Positions 27,301 through 40,261 of a stretch of DNA of 64,000 bases are shown here, one piece after another; positions within the stretch are counted from its first letter, which is position 1, and every line of letters starts with the position of its first letter. The position numbers were made by a program, and so were the translations under genes. The notes under the pieces are model-generated. The model ran no database searches and had not been told where the DNA came from. It worked only from the letters and a program-made list of their open reading frames with translations. The stretch is from Acanthopleura granulata (taxonomy: Eukaryota > Mollusca > Polyplacophora > Chitonida > Chitonidae): contig JABBOT010000080.1 in the NCBI GenBank assembly GCA_016165875.1, positions 48,566,032 through 48,630,031 of the forward strand, written 5' to 3'.

Positions 27301-30300
27301 ATCAGATCACCCAGGCGACCAGTACTAACTGACCAGTTCGCTACACAAGCGGCATTCACCTCAGAAGGGATCGAGCTGGCTGGCAAACTGATAGGGCTGA
27401 CTTGATGACAGCAATATAAGTACCATGATAGATTACCTTTCTTCAAGAGCAGCTTTCACTGAAACGATTCCTCCTGAAATAAGTGATGGGTTTTCAACAA
27501 AGCCAAAAAAAAATCCCATGGTTACATATAAACTATTACCACACTTGGCTTTTTTCTTTAAGTGTCATGTTTTGAAGGGCCATGAGCCAGGAAACAAGAA
27601 AAACTATAAATAACAAGTGAAACATTTGATATGCATATCACAAATTTCTTGGTAATAAGATATCCTGGGTTTTATAACTGTGGGCTTTATGACACAAAAC
27701 TCTCCAAGACAGTTTTAGTACATAAACCCTTTGCCCTATACATGGTTAATTGTTAACCAAAAGCATGGTGCACAGAACCAAGACGGTAAAAACAACTTGA
27801 AACAGTACGAGACGTTCACAAATGATCTGGCTAAGCTGATAACTAGGAACGTGTTCTCCCTCAACAAAGTCTGTTGACCAGAAATACACGTATGAAAGTA
27901 CTGTGTCCAAAGAAATTAAAATCTATGTCATGGAATCCATAGTTTCACAATGGATCATGAAAAACATGTATCTCAGGCAATGTGTTCATGATGCTGGTTT
28001 CTGTTTCAGGTTTTTTATCATCCACTTGCATTTTTTTCATTTCACAAAAGTCTCATCTGAGTTCATCATCGGAGAATTCTTAGTTTCTCAGTGATAACAT
28101 CCTCCCATGTGTAAGTCAGTGATTAGATGAAAAGTAGGCTGCTTGAATTCTGTGTCATGTTTCAATTAGCAACAGCCTTTTTTAAATCTGGAGCACTTTA
28201 TCTTTCGGCAGGAGAATTGGTGAGTTGTGTGTCCAGGTCTAATGGTCAGCCTCATTACTACTCTCTCCATGAGCTAAGACAATGGCCGGACTCTGACCAT
28301 GACTGAACGGTTGGACACGCTGCTGTGACTGGCAGGTGGGGAACCTGGACGCCTTATCAGTATGCTCCAATGGAAACCCTGCAGGTTAATGAGGAACACC
28401 ATGAGGGAAATATGCAGGGGAAATTATGGCCTGCGAGCAAACCTGTTAACATCCGTCTACAAAATAAAGTGGGCTGTGGTTTATAGTGTTACTTCTGCTG
28501 ACAGAGCTGGCTGAGGCCGTTGTTTGGTACAGAATGAACTTTTCTGAACTGTCTACACCAATCGCAGCTGATGAGCCAGGTATACACAGGCACATGTATC
28601 TTTTACAGGAGAGTTCACCCAATCAGACTAGTTTACTCCTTGCCTGTCACTGCAAGCTAAACTAAGGAATTACCTTTGGGACATGCATGGAAGTTAAGAA
28701 CACTGAACATGTTTATCAAATCTTTCTTACCAAAACTATTGTTTTGAAAAATGGTCTTATAACCTAATGCAGTTCAGCCTCTATACTTGGAAAAAAAAAT
28801 AACATTTAGAAGTATGACTTATATTCAGTCAGCTATATGTATGTTATTTAGGTCCAGATACCATATCTAAAGTATCTTGGATAATTTTCACCACAAAATT
28901 CTAAATCTGAACGAATCTAATATTCACAAAAATGGAACTGAATATGACAAATTTCAAACTTTCTGAAAATAAACCTGATAACCTTTGAACAAAGGGTGGA
29001 GAAAGTATGCCATAAATGGCATCATACAACACATATAAGATAAATAAAACTTGGTGAGAGTTAAATTTATATCAGCCTATCTAGTTATAACCCTAAGCAA
29101 TATCATTTTCCACAAAAATTGAGTTACTCGCTTATCTTAGGAAAGTCGACATAATAACATTTCCAAAGGTGTTTGTTTATGATTCGCCGCGATTGTTCTG
29201 GTGTCCACCCAGTGCCACAGAGAGGTGGGAAACATAAGCCCCACACAGCAATGCTAAACCATTTTGTGTCAAATGATAACAAGTGAAACTGTTTCTCTCT
29301 AGATACAAGATGTTTTACCAACTCCAGCGAATAGCAGATGTCTGCTTTAAAGAAAATGAAGTGTAATTGGGAAAATACACGTTCAGTCATTTTTGGAACG
29401 TGATGTACATGTATGTTCTTTACTATTCAAGATGATCTTTGGTAGAAACCAGATACATGTATATTGCATTATAGAGCATCAATAAGTTCTAACTTGGAAG
29501 GTGTAGAAAAATAATAACTGTAGTATGGCAGTGTATGAAATATCCATGCCAGTGCACAGAAGAATTAGAAATCTCAATATGTCCATAGAAGTTCACTCAG
29601 GTCATAAATCTTCGTTTAACCTTTGGGGACTGTCTGGACAGTTGATGACACATATCATGGAGGTCAAAGGCCATATCACACCAAATTACACTCAATGTCT
29701 GTATATCCTTTGGAAATTTCAGAAGGAATTTGCAGAGAAATTTAAGATGGCTGTCAAAAGACAATTAAACATGTATCTTTTCCTGAAACTGTTTTGGTTT
29801 CTGTTAACAACATTAATACCCCCTGGCAAGGTTTAGTGGGGAGAACTCTAAAGTTTATCTTGTAAACAAAGCCTAGATAACAAGAATGTCAAACAGCTTT
29901 AGGCTGCAAAAGTCATGGCATAACACACAACAATGCTGACATTTATATAAGCCTAGCCAACCACAAAACTGTATGTGTACTGTGAATGAAGTTTGGCATG
30001 TAAATGGTCCACATACTTCTCAATGGTACATGTACCAACATATAACTGTAAATCCATTTAACAACGGTATCATTAATTAAAATGATAAAATTGATACAGA
30101 TTTTGTTGTGCTTTATGGCAGTGCGACAGATATATGAAATCTATGTGCCCTAAACTTGGGGCTTGATCCAAATTAACAGTATTACCAAGATGGAAATGTA
30201 CATGCAGACAGTTACTGAGTGCTATGTCTCCTTAACATAGTAGGAGTCCTGCTAACATCCAAACTTTAGCAGTTCATTTACGTATGATAATGAGAACACA

Positions 30301-30460
30301 ATACTGATTGAGTCAAGAACAATACATTCACTGCTTTAAAAACAACAATTTAGTGATAAAAAAAAATTACTTCTGGACTACATGAATACATGCACCTACC
30401 ATATTATCTGAATTCCTTTGAGGTGACTGAAAACATGAATTCCATAATTACTGCTATTAA

Positions 30461-30621
30461 ATGTATCCTTATGGCTAGTGTGATTGGTTACTGGCACAGG
30501 TTTTCAAGCCAGACACCAGACAATACTCAGCCATGGTGTACATGCATCCTTATGGCTAGTGTGATTGGTTACTGGCACAGGTTTTCATGCTAGCCACCAG
30601 ACAATACTCAGCCATGGCATA
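30461..30621. repeat. 81-bp tandem duplication
   Basis: Two adjacent copies are offset by 81 bp. The TCCTTATGGCTAGTGTGATT segment occurs at 30466 and 30547, and CAGACAATACTCAGCCATGG also recurs. The copies differ at only a few positions, so the duplication is fairly recent. Confidence 0.9.
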
Positions 30622-32281
30622 CATGTATGGCTCTGACTTGGCAAATACTTGACCAATCCCCTTATGCTCAGCAGTTAAGTAGACAAGTTCCTGGGCTACC
30701 AATTATGTACACTAGACCAAATGTATATATGTATCAACAAAGTATTCCATGCCATGGAGACTGAAGAGCTCAGGGTCCCAGTGATGTAACATCGTGTTTC
30801 CAATGTCTCCAATATGGCATAGCTGATGGCATCATTTGAATTCTTCATTAAATATTAATTTATAGAGTTAGTTACCAAGCACATGAGAAAAATGATTAAT
30901 GGCTGTTCGCAGCCATTTTCTACATATATTAAAGTGGGTGTTATACACATACATGTATTATTCCTTGTGCTTTCTTTTAAAGCTCTCACAAAAAAATACT
31001 GTATATGTCTATAAACATCTTTAATATACACCATATAAACACACTAAGGAGTTTAAACCCGCAACAAGACAACACAAATGTGAAGAGAAAAGACTATACC
31101 ACTCATCTGGTTGATCTACATTTTAGAAGTATGGAAAAACACTGTTTACTGTTTACTTTTATGAGCGTGTTGTTTAATTGGGAATGCTTTTCAACAAGTA
31201 TTGTTACTGAGCTGTGATAAACATCAGTGATACTTCAAGCTGACATGTAAATTGTTGTTATGCTCTAATGTTTTCGTCTTGTTGTAACAGACAGCTACCA
31301 AATGAAAACCAACTGCTTTTAGATCTTTGCAGAGCTGTGACATTCAAGATGGATTGTTTTTCTAAGTTCTAAGAGCATAGCCTATCAGTTTTAAACACAA
31401 CTGCTAACAAATCAACACCATAACTTCAAAGTCATCTTGCCTCAGCCTCAAACTTTACTAGTGTACTTGAACGAGCAACTAAAAATAAACAACTACAATC
31501 CTTATCACTAGGTTTTTTGCTACACCACCAGAGGAAAAACAACCTCCCTGTACAACACTGCACCGCTGGCCTTCCCATACTGCTGAGTTGGAGTAAACAA
31601 ACTGCAGACACCAAAAAATAGGTGTGTGTGCCTTTAGGAACCATAGAGAAGCATGTCAATTACTACATGTACCCTAAACAAGTCATCATTTACATGTACC
31701 TGTGCATGGTTTGCATACAAACTGTGTATTGTCATCTTTATTCACTCACAGGTAGATTAAACTAAATAAAAGAAATAATATTAAAATTAAAAATGTTCAA
31801 ATCTTGAAATGACAAAACTTATGTGTTAATTTCTAAATACATGTACACTCCTATCTCAGCACTGTATGTCTTTACCCACACCTGTTCAACATCTCAACCT
31901 AAAACAAGCATTATGTGAACTCCTCAGCCTCAGCTAACTAACATCATTTCCCATACTCGCATTTTCATTTCATACCCTATCACTTAACACCATCCTGGTC
32001 ATTAAAGTTTAAGTACCTGTAGAAAAGGTGAAAGGTCAGTCAGTGTTAAATACACACACTAAAATTTCATTCTGTCCCCTTTGGCAGTCTTGAAATAATT
32101 TATGACTTGGCTAGATGATAACCTGCTCTCCGTTGGCATGGGTGTTCCATATGGCTGACTTCAGCTACAACTACTCATTACAAGTAGGTAAAACATCAAT
32201 ACCTATCCCAACTATCAAAATAACATTTCCCTTATTCTTCAGATTTCTGTAGATGTCATTTAGAAAGTGAATTTAAGTAAC

Positions 32282-32649
32282 AGTATTATCATTATTAGAT
32301 ATTACACTTTCTGGATATAGCACAGGTTCTAGTGCTGAAAATGACATCTACCAATCTCATATATTCAGCTAAGACAGCTGTGTCCTTTCTGATCAGAGGA
32401 CTAATGCATGTTTCACGTAAAGTCCAGTGGTCAGCTAACTTCCATTTTTGCAGAAGGCTAGTTGGCTGAGCGGTTTAGATAGTTGACATGTATTGCTGGG
32501 AATTTGGTGCCTGACTCTTAGGTCGTTGGTTCGAAACCCAGAGAGGTATCAGCCAATTTTTGGCACTAGAACCTGTGCTGTATGTAGTAAATGTAATCTC
32601 TAATAACGATAATACTTAACTTTACTTTCTACAAGACATCTACCAATCT
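32282..32649 (+). mobile_element. tRNA-derived SINE with 15-bp target duplication and an inverted partner arm
   Basis: A tRNA-like region contains an A-box-like TTGGCTGAGCGGTT (from 32462) and a B box GGTTCGAAACCC (32528-32539). Its tail runs GCACTAGAACCTGTGCT (32563-32579) to GATAATACT (32608-32616). A perfect 15-bp direct repeat, GACATCTACCAATCT, flanks it at 32343-32357 and 32635-32649, as expected of a retroposon target-site duplication. Just outside the left repeat, 32282-32335 is an inverted copy of the tail (32563-32616). The arms are equal in length (54 bp), with a perfect 17-bp core. The left arm is probably an older, oppositely oriented element of the same family. The T stem of the tRNA-like part pairs poorly, so this is not a functional tRNA gene. 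Confidence 0.7.
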
Positions 32650-32810
32650 TACTGCACATACTGAATTGTAAATATTTTCTTTGTCATTGAACACAATGTA
32701 ACAAGTTTTAATTATGATATGGTACTTCTCTGCAACATATGTCAACTGAAAATACATACATCATATATCAACTTCAATCATACTCAGAGAAACCTTGAAC
32801 TGGATCTGAC

Positions 32811-33118
32811 ACTACAGTCACTTTCTTAGAGTTTTGTTACGTTTGCTGGATTTTACATTCCAACAGTCACTTTCTCTGGGTTTTGTTTCGCTTGTTGGCT
32901 TTTACATTCCACCAGTCACTTTCTCAGGGTTTTGTTTCACTTGTTGGCTTTTCCATTCCAACAGTCACTTCCTCAGGGTTTTGTTTCGCTTGCTGGCTTT
33001 TACATTCCAACAGTTACTTTCTCAAGGTTTTGTTTTGCTTTGCTTGCTGGCTTTTACATTCCAACAGTCACTTCCTCAGGGTTTTGTTTCGTTTGCTGCC
33101 TTTTACATTCCATCAGAC
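32811..33118. repeat. 49-bp minisatellite, about six units
   Basis: Units contain TTTTACATTCCAACAGTCAC, TTTCTCAGGG and TTTTGTTTCGCTTG. Starts at 32851, 32900, 32949 and 32998 are spaced 49 bp. One unit is 5 bp longer (TTTTGTTTTGCTTTGC) and the ends are partial. The three overlapping plus-strand open frames reflect the repeat, not a gene. Confidence 0.9.
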
Positions 33119-35854
33119 TGTTTAGACTTCAATAAATCCTTCAGATGCATGCTACTATTGTACACATTTTTTTTAGATAACCTGCTTTGAAATAAGCTAT
33201 ACAGCATCCCTATAATTTTAAAAACTGTTTATTTTGCTACAAAAGGACCCGAGAAATATTCTTGCCCAGCAAAAAATTTGAAGAGTGCAAACTTAAAATA
33301 CACCTGGTTTGACACATTGTACTTCAGTTCTTAATATGCTTAAACATCCCAGGGCTGGAAATGGAACTTCCGAACAATATATCAAGTAGTAACCCAATTC
33401 TGTTTGATTATGGGGATGCTTTCATAGTATGACAACATAACTACACACAAGAGCTAACAAAAATACTGAGAGGGGACAGCAGAACAACAGGGTCATTGTG
33501 CAGTGAGGCAGTAAAACCATCGCCTTCACACAGGCCAGAACAGCAATGACAACAGGTTCTCACAAAGCTACCTGTCTGCAATAGAGACCAGTAATGATAG
33601 GCTAGAAGTTGGATATAATCTACAGCTTTTACACAGTGTTGACTCGTGACAGACAATCCCATATGGGCGGAGGAATCTTGTAACCAAATGGCCAATGTAT
33701 CATACCTAACATGGAACAATCAATTAGGCAGAAACTGCAGGACACCTAACTTATAACAGGCAGACATTATTTGTGTTGCAGACAATGTGCAAGGTAAAAA
33801 ATATCTAATTCAATTATAACTGACATCTGGCTGCTATCAGTCAAACAGATACTGTAGGATTTGCAGATGAAGACAGCTGGGCAAGTAACCCTGATGGATA
33901 AAAACACCTTCAAAGACCTGCAGAGGTTGGGGACAAATTAGCAAGGCCCAGATATTAACCCACAACTCAGTTTGAGAGACAATTACAAATACTGTGTACA
34001 TGTTCAAATGCGTATCATTTTAATCCAAGCTTTGTACAAAGGTTCCCCAAAATCACCCCAGCTTAATCCTACATCAAACATTTATTGCATTACTTCTTTA
34101 TATCACTTCAGGATTGCACTTAATTGTGTCCTGACAACGCTCTTCACATACCAATAGTTATGAGGTCAGCCTTGGTAATGTGGCACTTCTTGTCTATAGT
34201 GTCATGGTATCGTGTTACAGTCTGGTATTGCCAGCAGTCAGCACAAGCCTGCCAGTGACATCTAAGCAGGTCATTGCAGCTGACACCAAGCCCAGGGACA
34301 ATGTCTGACTTCTTCACATTTAACTCCTTCACACTAGTGCTACCTACTATTGTACCACCTATAAATCATTCAGTCATTAAGAACACTCCATATGTGTGGT
34401 TAATATCTTGGAACAGTTAACAATCAGTACAGCTCACACAACACTGCATCCCAGGGCATCTACGCTATCACTACACATACATAATGTTTACAGCACTCTT
34501 CATCTCTGACAATACAAATGCTTTCGGTACAAGAGTCCTAGGTCATAAGATATTCATAATACTAAAACTCTGATTGATCAACTAACAAAAACAACCAAGT
34601 GATAGGCAGCACAACCAACTTATTGGTCACACCTAAAAAGTTAACTAAAGTGCCTTATTCCATAAAACCATGATAAGGAATTTGTCACACTAACAGAATC
34701 TCCACTGGCATTCCAGATATCAAATGCACTAATGTTCTTTGATAAAGAGCAGATTATCATCTTCGAAAACATTTTTTTGTAAAATTTCAAACCAAATTCC
34801 AGTCAGCATGTATACATTATGTTGCTTTGTTCTGACAGCACTATTATAACCTGAACCAGAAGTGTACAACCCATGTTATTCGTCAATGCTGTGTACACAT
34901 GAGGAATTTGGCCTCGTGACGTCAGCAAAATTCCTAACCTGGTAAAGATCACATTCACATAAAGAACAGTTAACAGTTGTGACGCAGACTTAACATGCCT
35001 GAATTCAATACAGTTTGGCAGGTCAGGTGACATATCAACACCATAAATCATACACTCAAACAACAGCATACCTGTGAGTATGTGTAGTAGTGTGGCCTAA
35101 TGGGTAGGACACCACTGAATGAATGGTGAAAATTCTACACATCCAATCAACTGAGGAAACTTCCTTGGCAGTTTTAATAATGACAGACAAAATATTGCCA
35201 AATTACCGATGCGGATCCGATCTTCATATCCACAAATAAAAGCACTCTTGAATAAAACCTGTTCCAGTGGTTCTGAATGGTAATCTTGGTAACATTTGCT
35301 GTCCCAAAAGGTATCCAAAAATTTGGGAATATATCCTGCATTCATTCCTCTTGGTTATTCAGGGACCAGAAATTGTCTCAGATCAATAGACAATCAGTTT
35401 TATCACTGCACAAGTACACTGTATATAAAGGTACATGGATATGCATGTTACAAAGACAGCCAATGAATCTGTCAAGTACCACATAACTGAACTTAAATAA
35501 ACTTTCATGAACAATATAAACAATACTCTTGACTTAAATTTCAGAGACATCATGTCTCCATGCTTAGCTAATTCTTTCTGGCATTCAAACCAAAATAATA
35601 CCTTCGGCATCACCATCATCACAACAGAACTCTGCGAAACAATACTGCTTTATGTACCTGACATACAGGTGTGGCTTTAAGTGGCCTTAATCAACATGTC
35701 TGGCAGAAGTCAGCTTTGAGACAGGGTGTGCACTAAAGTTGTCAGGTTACATCATCTTAACAAATCTATGTCGAGAGTTTCGTCTTTATGAGTGCCTACA
35801 TGAAAACAAAAAATGAAGACTCTCTACAACAAGGTGTGTTATGAACTGGTTATG

Positions 35855-35996
35855 AAAATGTGAAGTCTTATCATCAAACCACAGGTACTAAAATGTGAAG
35901 TCTTATCATCAAACCACAGGTACTAAAATGTGAAGTCTTATCATCAAACCACAGGTACTAAAATGTGAAGTCTTATCATCAAACCACAGGTACTAA
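35855..35996. repeat. 35-bp tandem repeat, four identical units
   Basis: Four copies start at 35855, 35890, 35925 and 35960. Each has AAAATGTGAAGTCTTATCAT, then CAAACCACAGGTACT. I see no differences between them, so the expansion is very recent or kept homogeneous. Confidence 0.95.
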
Positions 35997-36263
35997 ACAA
36001 GCAGACCTGCCAAAAAGCCTTCTGACCTGCACAAAAGAGAAATCTACAAAACTGTGCAATTGTCCACTGATTCACATAACTGTTTACCTCTATAAATTGC
36101 ATTCTGGCGTTTAATTCTGCATCTGGGTCATACTTAAAGTCTGAGTTGGTAATGTGCATGCTTCCATCTTTACTGTTCATCTCAGTGTTATGTACTATGA
36201 CTGGGAAGGGTATCATGTCTGGTGTCCAGTAAATTTACAGCAAAATAAATTGTGTTCACTGCA

Positions 36264-36432
36264 GAGTACTGCAAATATTTTTATGCAAGAGTACTGTAAA
36301 TTTTTACAGAAGATTACTATAAATATTTGTACACAAGAGTACTCCAAATATTTTTAGAGAAGAGTGCTGTAAATATTTTATAGAAGAGTAAAGTAAATAT
36401 CTTTCATTGAAGAATACTGTAAATATATTTAC
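36264..36432. repeat. ~25-bp degenerate AT-rich repeat, about seven units
   Basis: Units read roughly GAGTACTGTAAATATTTTTA plus a short purine end (AGAA or CAA). Lengths range from 23 to 26 bp and the units are considerably diverged, so this is an older array than its neighbour at 35855. Confidence 0.8.
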
Positions 36433-37002
36433 GTTCTCTGTGAGACTAGCTCGCTAACAATACAAGGTATACATGACCACTATTCTTTCATACTGGTTTT
36501 TCCACTGTCAGGGTCCGTATGGTGTATGGTTTTCCAATGTTGTCAATACAGACCTGTCAATATTCCCAGTAGTCTTTGAGACTAAAATCACAATATGACA
36601 TTGATACTTTTACTGTACTATTACTTGGCCTGGTGTCTTTGGTATGGTGTTCCAGTAAGGCAACTTATGTTAACATAATACCAGGTAACAGAACAACAGT
36701 TAATACAGTAGTATCAATATGTTTGGTTGTTTCTGAAACTAAACCTTCTACAAGGAGACACCATCATAAATATTTATGACGGAAACAATGAAAATAAAGT
36801 GGGTTAAATCCACATGTTAAACAAAATGAGGGTTGATCAAACAGAAGAACTGAATTACCTATTGTCTATTTGGAAATTAAGTCATCTCATATTTTAATTT
36901 GACAACTGGATGACTAACAAAGATGCAAAACATACGATGCCAATACTACAAGTCTGTTAGTGACTGCCAGGCTATGTGCACAGCATGAGTTAGGTCATGT
37001 TT

Positions 37003-38888
37003 GTTCCTGTGTGGATGTTCTTTACACATCTGGGTGAGCTTTTGTTCCTGTGTGGGTGTTCTTTACACATCTGGATGAGCTTTTGTTCCTGTGTGGATGT
37101 TCTTTACACATCTGGATGAGCTTTTGTTCCTGTGTGGATGTTCTTTACACATCTGGATGAGCTTTTGTTCCTGTGTGGATGTTCTTTACACATCTGCATG
37201 AGCTTATGTTCCTGTGTGGGTGTTCTTCACACATCTGGATGAGCTTTTGCTCCTGTGTGAATGTTCTTTACACATCTGGATGAGCTTTTGTTCCTATGTG
37301 GGTGTTCTTCACACATCTGGATGAGCTTTTGTTCCTGTGTGGGTGTTCTTCACACATCTGGGTGAGCTTTAGTTCCTGTGTGGATGTTCTTTACACATCT
37401 GCATGAGCTTATGTTCCTGTGTGGATGTTCTTTACACATCTGGATGAGCTTTTGTTCCTGTGTGGGTGTTTTTCACACATCTGGATGAGCTTTTGTTCCT
37501 GTGTGGGTGTTCTTCACACATCTGCATGAGCTTATGGTCCTGTGTGGGTGTTCTTTACACATCTGGATGAGCTTATGTTCCTGTGTGGATGTTCTTTACA
37601 CATCTGGGTGAGCTTTTGTTCCTGTGTGGATGTTCTTTACACATCTGCATGAGCTTATGTTCCTGTGTGGATGTTCTTTACACATCTGGGTGAGCTTTTG
37701 TTCCTGTGTGGATGTTCTTTACACATCTGGATGAGCTTATGTTCCTGTGTGGGTGTTCTTTACACATCTGGATGAGCTGTTGTTCCTGTGTGGGTGTTCT
37801 TTACACATCTGGATGAGCTTTTGTTCCTGTGTGGATGTTCTTTACACATCTGGATGAGCTTTTGTTCCTGTGTGGGTGTTCTTCACACATCTGGATGAGC
37901 TTTTGTTCCTGTGTGGGTGTTCTTTACACATCTGGATGAGCTTATGTTCCTGTGTGGGTGTTCTTCACACATCTGGGTGAGCTTTTGTTCCTGTGTGGGT
38001 GTTCTTCACACATCTGAATGAGCTTATGTTCCTGTATGGGTGTTCTTCACACATCTGGATGAGCTTATGTTCCTGTGTGGGTGTTCTTCACACATCTGGA
38101 TGAGCTTTTGTTCCTGTCTGGGTGTTCTTTACATATCTGCATGAGCTTATGTTCCTGTGTGGATGTTCTTTACACATCTGGATGAGCTTTCGTTCCTGTG
38201 TGGGTGTTTTTCACACATCTGGATGAGCTTTTGTTCCTGTGTGGGTGTTCTTCACACATCTGGATGAGCTTTTGTTCCTGTCTGGGTGTTCTTTACACAT
38301 CTGGATGAGCTTTTGTTCCTGTGTGGGTGTTCTTTACACATCTGGATGAGCTTTTGTCCCTGTGTGGATGTTCTTTACACATCTGGATGAGCTTTTGTTC
38401 CTGTGTGGGTGTTCTTCACACATCTGGGTGAGCTTTTGTTCCTGTGTGGATGTTCTTTACACATCTGGATGAGCTTATGTTCCTGTGTGGGTGTTCTTTA
38501 CACATCTGGGTGAGCTTTTGTTCCTGTCTGGGTGTTCTTTACACATCTGGATGAGCTTTTGTTCCTGTGTGGATGTTCTTTACACATCTGCATGAGCTTT
38601 TGTTCCTGTGTGGATGTTCTTTACACATCTGGGTGAGCTTTTGTTCCTGTGTGGATGTTCTTTACACATCTGGATGAGCTTTTGTTCCTGTGTGGGTGTT
38701 CTTCACACATCTGGGCGAGCTTTTGTTCCTGTGTGGATGTTCTTTACACATCTGGATGAGCTTTTGTTCCTGTGTGGGTGTTCTTTACACATCTGGGTGA
38801 GCTTTAGTTCCTGTGTGGGTGTTCTTTACACATCTGGATGAGCTTTTGTCCCTATGTGGGTGTTCTTTACACATCTGGATGAGCTTTT
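37003..38888. repeat. 41-bp minisatellite, 46 units with no length variation
   Basis: Units run GTTCCTGTGTGGATGTTCTT then TACACATCTGGATGAGCTTT and T. Starting at 37003, position checks at 37044, 37085, 38028, 38438 and 38889 all fall on exact multiples of 41, giving 46 units without a single net insertion or deletion. Variation is limited to a few recurrent sites: GGATG/GGGTG, CTTTAC/CTTCAC, CTGGATG/CTGGGTG/CTGCATG and GCTTTT/GCTTAT. Because 41 is not a multiple of three, the frame rotates between units and no long coding frame results. Confidence 0.95.
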
Positions 38889-40190
38889 GTTTTGCACTCG
38901 TTCTTACCAAGGATGCTGAATTAATATCTTCTAACATTCATGTATTACTGTGTCCTTCAATTTCCTTCAGTTTCAGGATGTATTCACATGTTTTTCAATA
39001 GTCACAAGCGATATCTAAAGGTAATATTTGGCCTTTTTGAAAAAATCAAAGTCAGTATATTCTTACTTTAAATGTGTACCCAACAAACTCTACGCCACAT
39101 AACACAAAGACACCTGTAAAACTGACTGGCGTTTCTAATGGTTTAAATACTTCTGATAAAGGATAACTTCAATGATGCTATGCAACAGGGCGTGTCTTGG
39201 ACTAAACTCGCTCCAACTTGTCAGCCGATTTCCCCAGGCTAATGACAAGCCCTCTAGGACAGGGCCATTTGAATTTCTTAAAGAAGAGCGTGCAGTGATT
39301 TATGTGTGCCACTGAAGAAATAAGAAACCTCCCCAAATTATTTGGGAAAATTACAGCTTTGGGCTGCCAGAGATTGCTGAGAAAATGTCAGGGGTGTATC
39401 GGGGCTAATTGGGGGGTGCTTTGTCCCCAGAGCCCAGGGCCACCTCTCCATGTGTGGCTGTATTTATACAGGATGGTCAATATTGAGTTTGTCCTAGGTT
39501 AACTTCTCCTGTCTAAAGGCTGCCTATGGTTGAGGGGTTTGACACTCAGAGGTAACGACAGTTCTGTGTGTCTAGGAACATGGGATGGCGGTCAAGCGTG
39601 ACCGCATTAGATTCAGACCTCTCTAGGATTCTCTTTAATAACCCTCAAAAATGGAGATGCCCTCTGTGGCAAACGGGCTAATTCGTGCACACAATGGGCA
39701 CAGCATTCCAGCAGGTTAGTTGCCTGGTAGCTCCCATTCACTGGGCATTCCGTCCTGGCTTTGAAGCTCAGTCATTAAAGCACGACTGAACTGGCAGAAA
39801 CACAAGTGCCAGATCGCTCCTTCAGAAAAGGTTAGAGATTTAGAAAAGAACAATTGTGCACAATTAACAAATAAGAGTGGAATAATTAACACCTTCTGGA
39901 GCATCTGTGAAGATGGCCTCCACTTAGTGACGGCTCTTTTGAGGATCCTCCAATTGACAGATTGTGCTCAGCTACCCGTGATGGGACGACACATGCTTAG
40001 ATCACTCACGGGCTGTGTTCAGGGGAGTATCACAACTCTCCTGGATGCTTCAATGTGGAAAACATCCCTCCAGAATGTGAACAAGCCTAGCTGACATCTT
40101 GTAATACACCTCTCTTGTTAAATAGAGTCAACCAGTTCACATCAGCCAAAATTGAAGGCAATTATGCCCATACATGTGTATACTGTTCAA

Positions 40191-40261
40191 TCATGTACGT
40201 ATCCACCCATTAAGTCATGTACATATCCTCCAGTAAATCATGTACGTATCCACCCATTAAA
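40191..40261. repeat. ~24-bp tandem repeat, three units
   Basis: TCATGTACGTATCCACCCAT-type units start at 40191, 40215 and 40238. The middle one is diverged (TCATGTACATATCCTCCAGT). Confidence 0.85.

Noticed and set aside
32455..32550. tRNA-Leu/Ser-like gene
   Set aside because: The A and B boxes are good, but the T stem pairs poorly, no clean acceptor stem was found, and the sequence is part of a retroposed element with target duplications.
32834..33190. 118-codon plus-strand frame rich in Phe and Leu
   Set aside because: Three overlapping frames all come from the 49-bp minisatellite.
35855..38888. CRISPR-like direct repeats
   Set aside because: The units are contiguous with no unique spacers, and the genome is eukaryotic. 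These are ordinary minisatellites.
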